Source: Muraenolepis orangiensis
Taxonomy: Eukaryota > Chordata > Actinopteri > Gadiformes > Muraenolepididae
DNA length: 64,000 nt
NCBI GenBank assembly: GCA_027704905.1
Contig: CM051020.1
Span: 10,636,323 to 10,700,322 of the forward strand
Direction of reading: 5' to 3'
Shown here: piece by piece, positions 1-13,544 of the stretch
Layout: every line of letters begins with the position of its first letter
Numbering within the stretch: position 1 is the stretch's first letter
The notes under the pieces: model-generated
Told to the model about the DNA's origin: nothing
Seen by the model: only the letters and a program-made list of their open reading frames with translations
Database searches by the model: none
Translations under genes and position numbers: made by a program

Positions 1-42
<42 letters not shown>
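1..42. repeat. (CA)n microsatellite at window edge
   Basis: Pure CA dinucleotide run that continues past the left edge of the window. It is followed by a short CAA/CA-rich degenerate tail. Confidence 0.95.
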
Positions 43-44
<2 letters not shown>

Positions 45-1072
45 ACAACAACAACAACACACACACGCACACTTTGGCAGGACCACTCTGTCTTCATAGC
101 TTCCTGGGCTAGCCAGGAATGGGATGAAGGCCAGGTGTCTCGGGCCATTCCCCGTAGTTCCCCCCCCCCCATAGATCATAAGTAGTACTGGGCTGGACTA
201 GGGGTGTTTCTGAGAAGGAACACTGATGAAATGGATCCTAGTGTTTTGTATAGCTTGAACTGGTGGTAATGGATTATGGATTTCCATGAATTAACTCTAA
301 TTAAATACTTGATATACACTCATATAAAAGTGTAAACGATGTTTCTGAAAACATAGTTTAGGCGACGTATGTAGTGTAATGAATTTTGTTTTTATTTTGT
401 TTCTTTGATTTTCGTCATTGCCTAGGCTATTAGTCATCCTATCCACGGATAGCTGTATCTTTTAGCTGTGTGATGTTTCCTCTGGATTCTTCTGAGTCAT
501 CATTGCAATACGCATTATTCAGTGAAGTCAGGGCTTGTCTCTAAACTGGAAACCGGCGGCCACCCCGCGCGTCAGAGAGCAGCACCGCCCCGGTTCTTAA
601 GACAGGGACTCTTCACCGCGTCACACACTTGTCACACACACACGTCAAAATAAAAATAAAAATCGAAGTGACACCTGTAAGAATTGCGAAGGATGCGCGG
701 AGACAATTAAAGTCGTACAATTCCACAGAAACTGAAAAACGCGTGTCTTTTATTAAAGAAACTAACCAAAAAACAGAACAACGGAGTAAAACGAAACTTA
801 AAGTGGAACACACAAGGAGGCACCGACCGAGGCACGGGGCGGACGTCACTCTTAAAGGCCCCGTATGTCTCATCATCCCCACAAGGCAAGCCATGATAAC
901 CCGTAGTGTTAACACACATAAGGTCAATTATGTAATGTCAATCGTCCTCTATAAAACACACCTCGATGTATCAGAACAAGACGTGGTTTTAATACGCGAC
1001 ACACGCAAAAAATACCCAATACAAGCCTGATAGGAAATCACTGTGTGTGTGTGTGTATTTTTTTTTAAAGGG
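43..1072. other. non-coding DNA, no gene recognised
   Basis: No open frame with protein-like composition is seen on either strand. The short frames here read into (CA)n-derived Thr/His repeats. A small GC/CpG-rich patch lies at about 550-600 and a TATAAA-like site at about 950, but neither is linked to a recognisable transcript. Confidence 0.6.
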
Positions 1073-1632
1073 CTCTCTCTCTCGGGCAGGAAGCGGCGTG
1101 GGCAGTCTCTCCCTCCCTGTGTCATCACCGGGTAGTTCACTAAGCGTCGGAGGGTCCGGGCGTACGGTGGGCGGTAACCTCTCGCCGGTCGGTTCACCAG
1201 CAGCGGCGGTGCCTTCGCGATCAGCCGATTGGTCGAGCGCCTCGCCCGTACGCCGGGACCCTGGGACGATAAGCTCGCCTTTACCTTGTGTCACCGCCTG
1301 CGTCAGACGAGACGCCGAGGAGGAGGAGGGAGTTTTCCACTGACGAAAAAGGCAGTGCTTCTCGGCAGTCTGCTACAGACAAGGGACGCGCCTCGGCTGG
1401 TACGGTGCTGTGCGGTGCGGTGCTGTAACGACGGCGAGACAAAAGCCCAACTGCGGTCTATGCGAGGAGTGCACACACACACACACAGACACAGACACAG
1501 ACACAGGCAGCATCAGCAGCGCTATTTCGCCATTTGGATTACCGATTTACCGTTCCGCGTCTTGTCGATTGCTCCAGCGTTTTATTTTTGGCTTCACTAA
1601 TGGTGATTGGATACGCGAATTCGTGGTGAGTG
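1073..1632 (+). promoter_or_regulatory. CpG-rich candidate promoter / non-coding first exon (possibly csrnp1)
   Basis: The sequence is dense in CG dinucleotides over about 1080-1430, unlike its AT-rich and CA-rich surroundings. It contains an inverted CCAAT box (ATTGG near 1225) and a TGCGTCA half-site near 1302. A good splice donor, G|GTGAGTG, lies at 1626. Vertebrate CSRNP1 has an untranslated first exon, and the first coding exon here begins with an acceptor at 9715, so a 5' exon must lie upstream. This is the best candidate in view, but the link is inference. It could instead belong to a neighbour outside the window. Confidence 0.35.
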
Positions 1633-3717
1633 TAAATATAGTCGCGAGTTGTGTTAGTGATGCCACACACACACACACACACACACCCACACACACAATT
1701 AATGTGTTTAACCTCGGGGATGGGGTGGGTGCAGAGAAGCCAAATAGTTAGCGTGTTCTTTCTCTCCCTGTCACTGCGGTGAGGTCAAGGAACGCGTAAT
1801 GTGTGCTGTTACTAGAAGTGGGCAGTTTGGTTCCTCCGTGGACACATGCCCGGCTCATGATGAAGTGTTATGGGTGAAACGTGCCATTAATGTAGCCGGT
1901 CCTTCGCTCACACACACATAAGAGATTATGATTATGTTCACACACACACACACACACACACACACTACTATAACAGTTATCGTTAATGTTTTAAGTATCT
2001 GTTAATTTGAGAAAGCTATGATACGGTCACGCACCGGGGATTTATTACAGTCCTGCTCCTGTCTTGTGCTTTAAATTGATTGATTGGTGCGTGTAGCCAA
2101 TGTCAATTTGATCACCGCCTTAACATAACACAATGTTAGAAACTTCTTTAGTGTGTAATGACTCGGGTTATGCTGCTATGCTGTGAAATACAGGAGATAA
2201 GCGGTTGTTGGTGTTTTAAATGTTAATGGTGTGTGTGTGGGAGGGGGGGGGGGTGCTCTTGTGTATTGAGCCCATTGAATCCTTGTTCACCTCGCTGGTG
2301 TTGCGCCTCTTGTAACTCGAGCGACTCCTGAAGGCACTACAGCTGCACACGCACGCTCCCACACACACACACACCCACACGCACACTCCCACACGCACGC
2401 TCCCACACACACGCTCCCACACGCACGCACACACACGCTCGCATAGCAAAAGTGTTGTCATTGGAATTACCATTAATCACGAGGAATTGTCGAGTTAAAA
2501 CGGGGAAAGGCCTCGCCGATGACACCTTTTTTTGCAATGTGATACATTAGTAGTTGAGTGAGTGTGAGTCGAGTCACACAAAGCTTCGTTTCTCTTGAAC
2601 GACGCGTTTAAGTCGGGGTCCATAAACTGTATTATTGGCGGAATTCCTTATCACCGTCCACCACAACGTTGTTTATGACATAATAACCGCCTTTTAAAAT
2701 GACCGCAGGCATGTTTATTTTTATTATTTGATTGGGTCGATAAGTGTCATTGAACGGAACAAGGAACCGTCCAGTCTGTCAGTAAATGAACCAGATCTGC
2801 TCTCCGCTCATTTGCTCGTCTCCAGCGCGACCTCACTCGGATCTTTTCTGGAATTGTCTTTTTCAGAATTTGGCGACGGGGAACAGAACGATCCTTTGTT
2901 TAAGGAAAGGGCATGTAGTGATTCTATTTTTATTTATTTTTTTGCCGTCTTTCTCTCAAAGGCTCTTTTAATGTACATGCATCTCTATTATCAGCTTTGA
3001 TAATGAATCGGTGCATTACAAGAGATGGATGTGTTTTGTGTGTGTGTGGGGGGGGGGGGCTTTGTGTATTTTTTTTATATCTTGTTATAATATATTGTTC
3101 CTAACGCTTTTGGTGTAAAACCTTTTTAATTGTATTTCGGGATAGCGGCGTTCGTGACAATTAAGGACTTACAGCAGGTCTTAAAAACAAATGTGCATAC
3201 AAGAAAAGCTGACACGCGGACATCTGTGGGTAAAAGAAAGCGCCAAGTAAACGCGCCGGTCGCGTTTTTACGCACAGATGTCAGAATGTGCGTTGGAAAG
3301 ATGATGTTAATGGCTAGACCCACTTCCTGTGCACGGCGGTGCACGTTTCGCAATCTCCGGAAACACAAGCATGCCCTGACTCATGGGGATGTCTCGGCGG
3401 TAGGTTGGCGGTAGAAGGCTCAGTGGGTGGCGGGTGTGTTGTCTCCTAAGCTATGCAGCCACCTTGGGTCAGAAAGGTTTTTTTTTTTGTCGTTGTCAGT
3501 ACTCTGTTCCCCTTTTTTTTTATTTTTTAAGTTTTGATCACACGTGAGGGCCCCTGGCCCCTGCGATTTTGGTTGTGTCTGGGGGAAGAGGTGGAGGTGG
3601 TGGTGGGGGTCTCTGGTTCTCAGAAGTGGGACAAGCGCCCGACCCCCCCCCCCCCCCCCCACCCCCCCCAAACTCTGCTTTGTTGTTTCTATGCTCCTCA
3701 CATTCCAGACTTGTGAG

Positions 3718-3817
<100 letters not shown>

Positions 3818-4419
3818 GGCCGACTGACATGGTTTATTTTCACAGAAAACTACCATGATGTGACTGATTTTGTTGTGGTCTCATACCAAACAACAAACCT
3901 GTTACATCTGGATATACCCATTGTAGGCCAGGGCATCAACAGCAGCAGCACAACGGTACTTCCTTTGTACAGACAGACGGACGGACAGAGAGCGAGCGCA
4001 ACCTGTTCAGGGCTATTGGACCCCTTTTAAGCAAATGGTGCACACTCGTTTCACACTGCAAACGATTGGTTATATATTTTAAGCACATGAGTGGCACCTG
4101 AGCACATGTCTATATGTGTTTGCACGTGCACATTTGTGTGCATGTGTGTGTGTGTGTGTTTGACACCTGGTCCATACCTTGTCCGGTCTCCAGAACAGTG
4201 TATGTGTACTCCTATATAAGTAAAGCCTCCCCGTCAGGTGTGTGTGGGGGGAGTGTGCTGCTGCACAGCACACTCGACCCCATTGCCTTCTGGGAGTAGT
4301 AGTTCTCCTCCTCCACATCTGGGACGGATGGAGCGCTGTTGCAGGCTGCGCGGCACCACGCCAACCGAGCGTTCCTGTGGCTCACAGACATGACGTTATT
4401 TATTGGTTCTGGTACTAGG

Positions 4420-4640
4420 GTCTCTCTCTCTCTCTCTCTCTCGTCTGTCTCTCTCTCTCGTCTGTCTCTCTCTGGCTATCTTTGTCTCTGTGTCCGTCTG
4501 TCTCTCTGTGTCTCTTTGTTTCTGTGTGTGTCTCTCTCTCTCTCTCTGTGTCTCTCTATCTGTCTGTCTCTCTCTCTCCCTGTGTCTTTCTCTCTGTGTG
4601 TCTGTCACTCTTTCTGTCGGTGTCCGTCTCTCGTTGGCTG
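4420..4640. repeat. imperfect (TC/TG)n microsatellite
   Basis: Mixed CT, GTCT and TGTGTC repeat, about 220 bp. The apparent Ser/Leu-rich frames across it are artefacts of the repeat. Confidence 0.9.
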
Positions 4641-4726
4641 TCGGAAAGTGTGTGTGTGTGGTACTGTTCCTGTGACTGCAATGGACTCATAGAGCAGGTC
4701 CTGGGGTAAGGGTGCTGCTGCCAAGT

Positions 4727-4874
<148 letters not shown>

Positions 4875-5370
4875 CCCTCCCACCCACTCACCCAGCCCTC
4901 CCACACACCCAGTTTGGCGTGGCGGTGAAGTGGACCCCCAGGGCTAGCGGTGGTGCATGCTGGGAGTTCCTCAAGTACTCCCGCTGTCGTCGATCGCTGG
5001 GGCCCAGCGATCGATTAGCGGCTGGGCGACAGAAGCTGGCATAGAGGATAGAGAGAGCATTACCTGGGGGAGCCGCAGGGGACACACACACACACCGAAG
5101 AAGACCACGCCATTATCACATTTTTTTAAAAATGTATCAACACTCAAAGTCAATTCAGACTCGGTCCTCGTGCTCTGGCAAGCTCATGGCGTGTGGCTCC
5201 GGGGGCGGGGGGGTTAACTAAGGCCAGAGCTTTTGGACAAATGTGATTCCATTTGAACTTCCGCCTCGGGAGTCTTCGGAACGGGATCATCGTAGACCCG
5301 GATCCTCGCGCCTTAGACACGAAACCTCCTTGTTTGTGAATGATTGTGCCATGATTCACCTGCCGCCCCG

Positions 5371-5437
5371 GGGCGGGTGGGGTGTGGGTGGTGGTGGGGT
5401 GGGGTGTGGGTGGTGGTGGGTGGGTGGAGCTGTAGAC
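5371..5437 (+). other. G-run tract, potential G-quadruplex
   Basis: Tandem GGTGGGGTGTGGGT-type units with many runs of three or more G within about 65 bp on the + strand. This satisfies the simple four-G-run rule for G-quadruplex folding. No gene context ties it to a function. Confidence 0.5.
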
Positions 5438-5934
5438 GGGGCCTTTTAACTCTGCTGCTGCTGCCGCCTTTTTCACAGCTAGTCATCCAGCGGTGGAGCT
5501 CACTGATGTCTTTGTGTGGTGTCCTTCCGCCATGACACACTCACGCCAATTACATTTATAAAACATTTTTCACTACTACGGTTATTATTTCACCTTTTTA
5601 GTCACCAGACGCTTTTATGCAAAACGGCCCGCGGTGCATTTTATGTGTGTGTGTGTGTGTGTGTGGTCGAGGCACACATGACTCAGACGAGGCCCCGTAT
5701 TGACGGGTCTGCGGTTCCACACAGACGGACAGACAGACGGGTCTGATTTCCACCGGCGTTGGCTGCAGAGCGGAAGGGGGGGGAAAGAGTCTGGTGCCCG
5801 GGTACCTCACCGGGGGGGGGGATTTATCACCCAGCACCAGGGACAACCGGCCGGGGAGCACCTCCTCCGGAATCCTCCCCTTTATCCGCCTGCCGTGGTG
5901 TGCTTGATGGCATGACACGGATGCATAATTCAGT

Positions 5935-5975
<41 letters not shown>

Positions 5976-6147
5976 TTCTTTCTCCCCTTTTTCCTCTTTC
6001 CCTCTCTACCGCTCAGTCTCTGTACCTCTCACTCCCCCCTCCTCCTCACTCCCCCCCTCCTCCTCACTCCCCCCCTCCTCCTCACTCCCTCCAGCGGTTT
6101 CTGCTCTACCTCTCTCTGTCGCTACCACCTCCTTTCGTTATGCATAC

Positions 6148-6254
<107 letters not shown>

Positions 6255-6533
6255 CCAGCTGTCCAATGGCAGAGGTTGGCTCTTCTTCTTCTAATACTCC
6301 CCATCGTTGTTCCTTTTCCTCTTTATTTAGCTCTTCCTCTGTGAATGAGCTCCTTCTTATGGCTGTCTGTTGACTGTGTGTGGGGGGGGGGTCCTTTTTT
6401 TTTTCCTTCATTTTTTTTTTTTTCTTTCCAGGATTAACCACCGCCATTGTTTCTGCCCGTTGAGCAGGATTAACAAATCAATGTGTCAGGTAGACTGCAG
6501 TCAAGAGACAATGACCCACTTTTGACACCACTG

Positions 6534-6653
<120 letters not shown>

Positions 6654-7236
6654 TCCCCCCGCCCCACACACATACACCTCTCTGCTCTTCTCTCCCTTCT
6701 GCCTTACTGCAGCTTTTAATTAAAAAGACTTTGCTTAGCTGGCTCTCTGCTCTCCCCAGGGGGAGGCCTCACCGCTGTTGTTTTCTCTATCCTTTTTCTT
6801 CTTTCTGTGTGTGTGTGTGAGAGGGATGTAAGAGAATACTGTGTGTGTGTGTGTGTGTGTGACGGTTCTTTCGGGTGCACAAGTGTGTATATTTTTGGAG
6901 GGGGGGGGGGGGGGGGGGTTTATGGCAAGGATGCGGCATGCAACAGATGCGGGCTCCAGGTGTGTGTCGTGTGTGTGTGTGTGTGAGAAACGTACAAACA
7001 GCTGAGCCGGCCATTAGGCGATTGGCTCTGGGTGTGAGTGAGTGGACGGACTGACGGCCGGGCGATTTGACGGCAATTGTCCCGCCTCTCGTCACCGCCG
7101 AACCTACACACCTCACTCCTCCCCAACTCAAAGTATCCATTTTGTTGGCTGTACCGGAGCGAGCGAGTGAGTTGCGTGACCTCGCGCAAGGTGATTCATT
7201 CATCATACCCGTGCTACCGGGGGATGGTGCTGGCTG

Positions 7237-7312
7237 GATGGAGAGGAGGAGGAGGAGGAGGAGGAGGAGGAGGAGGAGGAGGAGGGGAGGGGGGGGGGGG
7301 GGGGGGGGGGGC
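7237..7312. repeat. (GGA)n followed by poly-G
   Basis: A GGA trinucleotide run (about 7241-7288) passes directly into about 23 consecutive G residues. The sequence is purine-only on one strand, so triplex or quadruplex structure is possible, and the length is likely to be unreliable in sequencing. Confidence 0.9.
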
Positions 7313-7407
7313 AGCTAGGTTAGGGAACATCTCGTCCTGCAATAATAATTTGCGGTCGGGCTCAAACAGTCATCGCTGCTTGTGCAAAGGCGTCAGCTCT
7401 CTCTCTT

Positions 7408-7417
<10 letters not shown>

Positions 7418-7471
<54 letters not shown>
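7418..7471. repeat. (TA)n microsatellite
   Basis: About 27 TA units, preceded by a short CT run. Confidence 0.95.
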
Positions 7472-7473
<2 letters not shown>

Positions 7474-8006
7474 GTCAAAGAAAGGCCTTGTCTTGCATAG
7501 TCCCCCCATGTTCCCGTGTATGAATGTGACCCCCTGGCTGACCTGCCTGGTGATTGTCCTTCTCTTTAACTGTACTGACACTTGCATAACAGCCCGATAA
7601 GGCTAGCATGCTAGCATGCATGCAGTTCTCGCATTGGAATGAAACGGCCTTGAAACCGACAGAGGGGCCCGTCGGCTCGACACACCTTCCTGTTAGACTC
7701 CTTATCTGGGGATGTGAGAGGGGCCCGGGGGGGGGGGGGAGGGAGGGAGGGAGTAGAGCTTGGATAGCCTGGTTTAAATGTACCGCTTTAGCTTTATTTG
7801 AAATGTTCACAGCTGTTCGCAACGAGTCCCAAATCCATCTGTCCGAAACACATTATTATTCTTTTTAAGCTAAAAACATAAAAAACGTTTTTTGTATCCA
7901 GATAGATGACTATCTCAAAAGGGCATCGCCCAATCCTCCCCCTAATATAAAACAATAACATGTTTCTGACTGACTGACTGACACGCATCACATCACATCG
8001 CGCCCC

Positions 8007-8014
8007 TGACGTCA
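8007..8014. promoter_or_regulatory. perfect CRE palindrome (TGACGTCA)
   Basis: This is an exact 8-bp CREB/ATF consensus, 1.7 kb upstream of the csrnp1 start codon. CSRNP1 is an inducible gene, so an intronic or upstream CRE would make sense. An 8-bp match also occurs by chance about once per 65 kb, so the support is weak. Confidence 0.25.
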
Positions 8015-8911
8015 GAGCTCAGCTGCCATTCGGTGGACAGTAAACACGTCTGGTTTTGATCTGAAGTCTACTGCCTTCCAAGACACCCCGTGCATCACTG
8101 AAGACCGCCTGCGAGCCGTGTCTGCTGCTCGGCCTTCTCTCCTTCTGTCCTTCTTTCCTTGATGCCACCTTTTTTTTTTTACTCATGTTGTTTCCTGTCT
8201 CTCCTCCTTTCCCTTACTCCTCTCTCTGTCCCCCTCCTCCTCCTCCTCCTCCTCCTCCTCTCTCTATCCTCCTGCTGCTGCTGTCTGTCCTCGTCCTCCC
8301 CCTCTCTTGTCCTTGCTCTGTCTACGGTGCCAGACAGTGTGGATGACCTGTCTGGTCGTTTTACAGTCACGACAAGCCTCTTGTCTGCTTACCAGAAGTA
8401 CGCATGATCACATTGAGTGTATTTCTCTCTCTCTCACTCCATGAATCCGATCAATGGCTCATTTCACCCAGCCTGCGTTAAACATCTCAGACGCTGGTAG
8501 ACGGACCATCGGCATGTTATCCAGTTTAACGCCGTAGGTGATCTGCAGAGTTTAACTTTTATCCGTGAGTGTACTATGAGGGAGCCCTGTGTAGATAACC
8601 TGTACACAACCGGCAGTGGTTTGGACCCACGCGAGCGGCTAGATGTTTCTCGGGGGGGGGGACCGGCAAGAGTACTTGCGGGTTTTCTCAAATGAAACGT
8701 CCCTTCCTTCCTTCCTTCCTTCTTTCCTGCCTGCCGTCTCTGATCAATGGATCCGCACAGATGATGGGATTTGGAAGTGGCTGAAGGGTCCAGTAATTGT
8801 TGACTTGTGCGAGTGGGCTTGATTGATTGCTTCCTGTGCCATGGCGCTCTCTCCCTCGCTCCGTCTCTCTCTTTCTGCCTCTCCCGCTCTGTCTCTGTCT
8901 CTCTCCCGCTC

Positions 8912-9140
<229 letters not shown>

Positions 9141-9470
9141 CCTTCTCTCTCTCTCTCTCTCTCTGTGTCAGAGCACATGACCTGCCTGCAGTTTGGATGG
9201 AAGGCTGTACACTCAGCCGTCATTGGATTGTGTGTGTATATATGTATGTATATATATATATAGTTTAACAAAGGGTCTTGGAAAGATATGCAAGATGTCA
9301 TCGTAATACAGATGTCACAAGTATAGTGAAATAATGACGTGGATTTGTGACTTTGTCTTTTTGGTTACTGATAACGGCGATGACGCCAAATTGCTGAATT
9401 ATCTGTGATAACAAATACCTGTAGCGACTTGATCAACAGATTGGCTTTGCTTCTCTTGGCTGTGGCACAA

Positions 9471-9652
9471 CTCTAGTAGTGACCTGTATGTAACACACCT
9501 CTAGTAGTGACCTGTATGTAACACACCTCTAGTAGTGACCTGTATGTAACACACCTCTAGTAGTGACCTGTATGTAACACACCTCTAGTAGTGACCTGTA
9601 TGTAACACACCTCTAGTAGTGACCTGTATGTAACACACCTCTAGTAGTGACC
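9471..9652. repeat. 28-bp minisatellite, 6.5 copies
   Basis: Near-identical 28-bp units beginning CTCTAGTAGTGACC repeat from 9471 to 9652. The array ends 62 bp before the splice acceptor of the first csrnp1 coding exon, so it sits in the branch-point-proximal part of that intron. Confidence 0.95.
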
Positions 9653-9733
9653 ACACACGCACACACACACAGTATCCCTAACGAAAATCTGTTTCCTCTC
9701 CCATGTTTCCGGCAGACTCTCCACGCAGGCGCC

Positions 9734-12700
9734 ATGAGTGGGCTACTCAAGAGGAAGTTCGAGGAGGTGGACGAGGAGCGGTGCTACTCCTCGCCCTCCT
9801 CCCTCTCCTCCTCGGCCTACTCGGGCTGGGACTCCGAGGGGGAGAGCTGCTACTCGGACACGCTGGACTCCACCCCCAGCAACCCGGGCTCCCCTGCCAC
9901 CGCCTTCAGCAGTAAGTACCGCCGCCTGGTCATGTCATGCTCTCACGGTTTGTTTAAGGGGGGGGGGCTTTTATTTTAAGGCCCTCCGAAATAATAAAAA
10001 TGATTTGCTGAAATTCAATTGCTCGGAGGGAGGCGGCCCTAAACGATTGTTTACTCTGTTTATTGGGTTCGGACCGGGCCCTGCTTTAATCCCATGATTC
10101 GCAACTCACTGCAAAGTGACTTATGGATAAAATGGTACTTAGCTTCATTAGCTTCAGTTACCTTTCCTCGGCGGCTGGAGGGCCACTGAGTGCTGTGGTG
10201 ACGGCCCTATTACACGGGGAGAGGTTAAGCAGGAAGGCAGCTGGCAGCGTATATGAGACGCCCTGCTTGAGTGACCTCCAGAACGGCACCGCGAATACCT
10301 TCCCTCTCATTCCCAGCCCTGAAGCTGAAGCAACGTGGGCTTAATCTTATTATGCAGAGAGGGGGGGGGGGGGGGGTGCGCAACTTGGTTCTGGAGCCCC
10401 GGAAGCGATGGAGTTGTTGGAATACATTTAGTTAGTGGTGGGGATGGTGGGGAGGGGAGGAAAAAGGCCACTGGCGAGGCTCACAGCACAGTAGGGCAGG
10501 GTGCCAGCCAGGGGGAAAGGGGTGGCAGAGTGCCAGATGCTGGGGGGGAAACACACAGCGCCTTGTCTGGGGCCCTGGGTGCAGCTCCATTCAGCCCAGG
10601 TGCTGAATGAGACAGTGGCGGTGGGGGGGGCGGGCGGGGGCGGATAGAATGGAGGGTAATGTGTGAGGAAGGAGCGAGGGGGGAGGGGGAGGACCAGGGT
10701 GTGCAGGCACAAACACATTGAAGAGAGTCGATTGTTCGGGAAGCGGTTTAATCCCAAGTGTTTGTGTTGGATCAGAGGGCTGTTGTGCTTTTTGCTGTGT
10801 TCCTGAAGGAACGAGAGAGAGAGGGGGGGGGGGTGGGTGGGGGAAAGAGTGGGAGTGGGAGGGAGAGAGGGAGAGATTCATTTGTCTCCTGCAGGTGTCA
10901 TAAGCATGGGGAGACTTGATGGATGTTGGCTTGAGATTGTTCAGCTCGTGTGTATCGTCTGCACGTGCCAGAGTGCGTACCTAAGTAGACTGGAAGGAAA
11001 ACACACTGGCTGGCACCTCGTGTGCGCGCTGGTCTGTGGGCGACCTACTACAGGCATAATGCCTTTTTTGGTTTTACCTGGTTATGGCAAGGTTTTTATA
11101 TTAAATTCAGGATTTGCATGATGGGTTGTTTTTTGGTTTTGTGTTTTGTTTTTTTTGCATTGGATAACGGCTATAACTTCAAGATAAGCATCACTGTGTT
11201 GGCATGTCAAAGAAGGGGGGGAAAAAATAAAAACTATTCTTAAAATAATAATGTTTTGTTTTCCCGCGCATGGGGCGCGGAATAGTTAAAACGGCCTAAG
11301 CTCTGGTTTTTGTTCCCACATATGGTTGCACTTTGATGCCCATATGGTTTTATTGCATGTGTACAGGAAAGAAGAAGAAGGAGGGGGGGGGGGGAAGTGG
11401 CCTGTCTCTGTGGGCCCTGAATGATTTCTGAAGAAGAAAGACCTTTTGACTTCTGCCAGCGACTGGCGGTCTCTGCTCGCCGTCGGGCCTGTCGCAGAGC
11501 AGAAAGATTGTTGTGGGTAGCTTTTATCCCGATCCTGAGAACTATGCCGTCTTGGCCCTTTGTTCAACTCCCTCCCTTCCCATCCTCCCGTCCTCCCTCC
11601 TCTCCCCCCCCCCCCCCGTCCTCCCTCCTCTCCCTCCCCCATCTCTTTCCGGAAGCCTCGAAACATTGAGTTTTGTGATCCTGGCGGATCGCCTTCCTCT
11701 GTTCTTGTTGGCCGGCAGTAGGGGACATTCCTGGGCTGGGTGACTGCTTGTCACACAGGAGCACATGTGTGAACAACACACACACACACACACACACACC
11801 GCCCCAACCATGTAGCTTCTCACTCATGGATGCAGGGTGTATCAAGGGAGTTCTGTGTTTATGCTGTCCCCTAACTAGGTACACGATAAGAACTGCATGG
11901 GTATGAGTCGGAAAGACTGGGTCTGCACCATAAATGCAGTGAGGTGGTGCTCCCTCTAGTGGCACATAAGGGAAAATTGAAAGGAGAGTCCACTGTCTTA
12001 ATGGCTCGATGGGAACCAGGGAGAAGGATAGTCTAGTGGTTAGGGTGTTGACGCCAGGTGAAGGAGAGGGCCTGGGGTCTGCGCTCTTGTTGTGCTATAT
12101 CCATCTGTTCATTAATTCAAGATTCTAATTTGAACGGAATGCTTACTCCCCTTTCCCTCCTGCAGTATGAATTTCCATTACTATACTATACTAAACTATA
12201 CAATACTATACTATAAACCACACTATATACTACCTATGATATGCTTTACTATAAACAATACTATACAATGTACTATACCATATACTGTAAAAACTACACT
12301 ATAACAATACCGTACACAATAAAAAGAACAATACAGTGACTGCATGGTGGATGATATATACAGTACATATGGTGAATTTTTAAATATAATCCAAAAAGTC
12401 GTTTGACAAAAAATGTTAGCTAAATGACAAAAGATACTGAGTATCAACCAGGATGAGCTCCAACCTTCTCAACCCTCCCGCCCTCCCTCCCTCCCTCCCC
12501 CCCCACAGCCACATCCATCCTGAAGCAGGCCAAGCGGCCGCGGCGGGGGGGCAGCAGCGTCACCTTCGACCAGGTTACGGTCTTCTTCTTCCCGCGGTGC
12601 CAGGGCTTCACCAGCGTGCCCAGCCGCGGCGGGTGCTCGTTGGGCATGGTGCAGCGTCACTGCGACCTGCGCACCTACAGCCTGGCCGAGTTCGCCGCCG

Positions 12701-13510
12701 AGCAGCGGGTCCTGCGGCGGGAGAAGGCGCTGGACCGGCTCCGCCAGGAGAAGCTCGAGGCGCTCAGGCAGAAGGTGAGCTCACCTCCCGGGAATTTTAG
12801 AGGGTGGGGTCTAGTGGGGGTAGCCTCCTCTGGTCCTCGCCCATTTCACATCCCCTCCTTTCCCTGGCATCCGTCCCTTTCCCCAGAAGCTGCAGACATC
12901 TGTCATTCAGGAATCAAGATGTACAGTGAAATGCTTACTTTCCCATTCCCTCCCGCAGAATGAATTAGAATGAACAACAAAACAATACTATACAATACGA
13001 TACTATAAACAACACCATATGCTGCCTACTACATACTATAAACGGCACTATACTAACATAACATACATAACATTCATCGTGAGTGTTCTGGACAAGATGC
13101 AATTTACGTTTAATGCCGAACCGCCAGAAAAATAACAAACTCCTCTCCTCTCCCGCAGCTAACCAAGAATGGCACGCAGGAGTGCGAGGAAGCCGATCGG
13201 CTGACGCTGGACGACGTCCCCGACGAGGAGGTGGACCCGAGCGGGGCCCAACCGGACGAGGGCTCCTTCCTCCACCCGTACGCGTCCAAGCAGCGGCACA
13301 CGCTGCTCAAGGCCGCCGGCGTCAAGAAGATCGACAAGGAGGAGAAGCGGGAGCTCCACGAGCTGCGTCTCTCCAGGGAGAACTGCGGCTGCGACTGCCA
13401 GGGCTTCTGCGAGCCCGAGACCTGTGGCTGCAGCCTGGCCGGCATAAAGTGTCAGGTACGAGGACCTACCAAAACTACCAGGCTGGGAATAATGGGACTC
13501 CCAGCAGGGC

Positions 13511-13544
<34 letters not shown>

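Noticed and set aside
4212..4221. CArG-like box CCTATATAAG as serum response element for csrnp1
   Set aside because: One mismatch from the consensus, far from a supported promoter, no second element.
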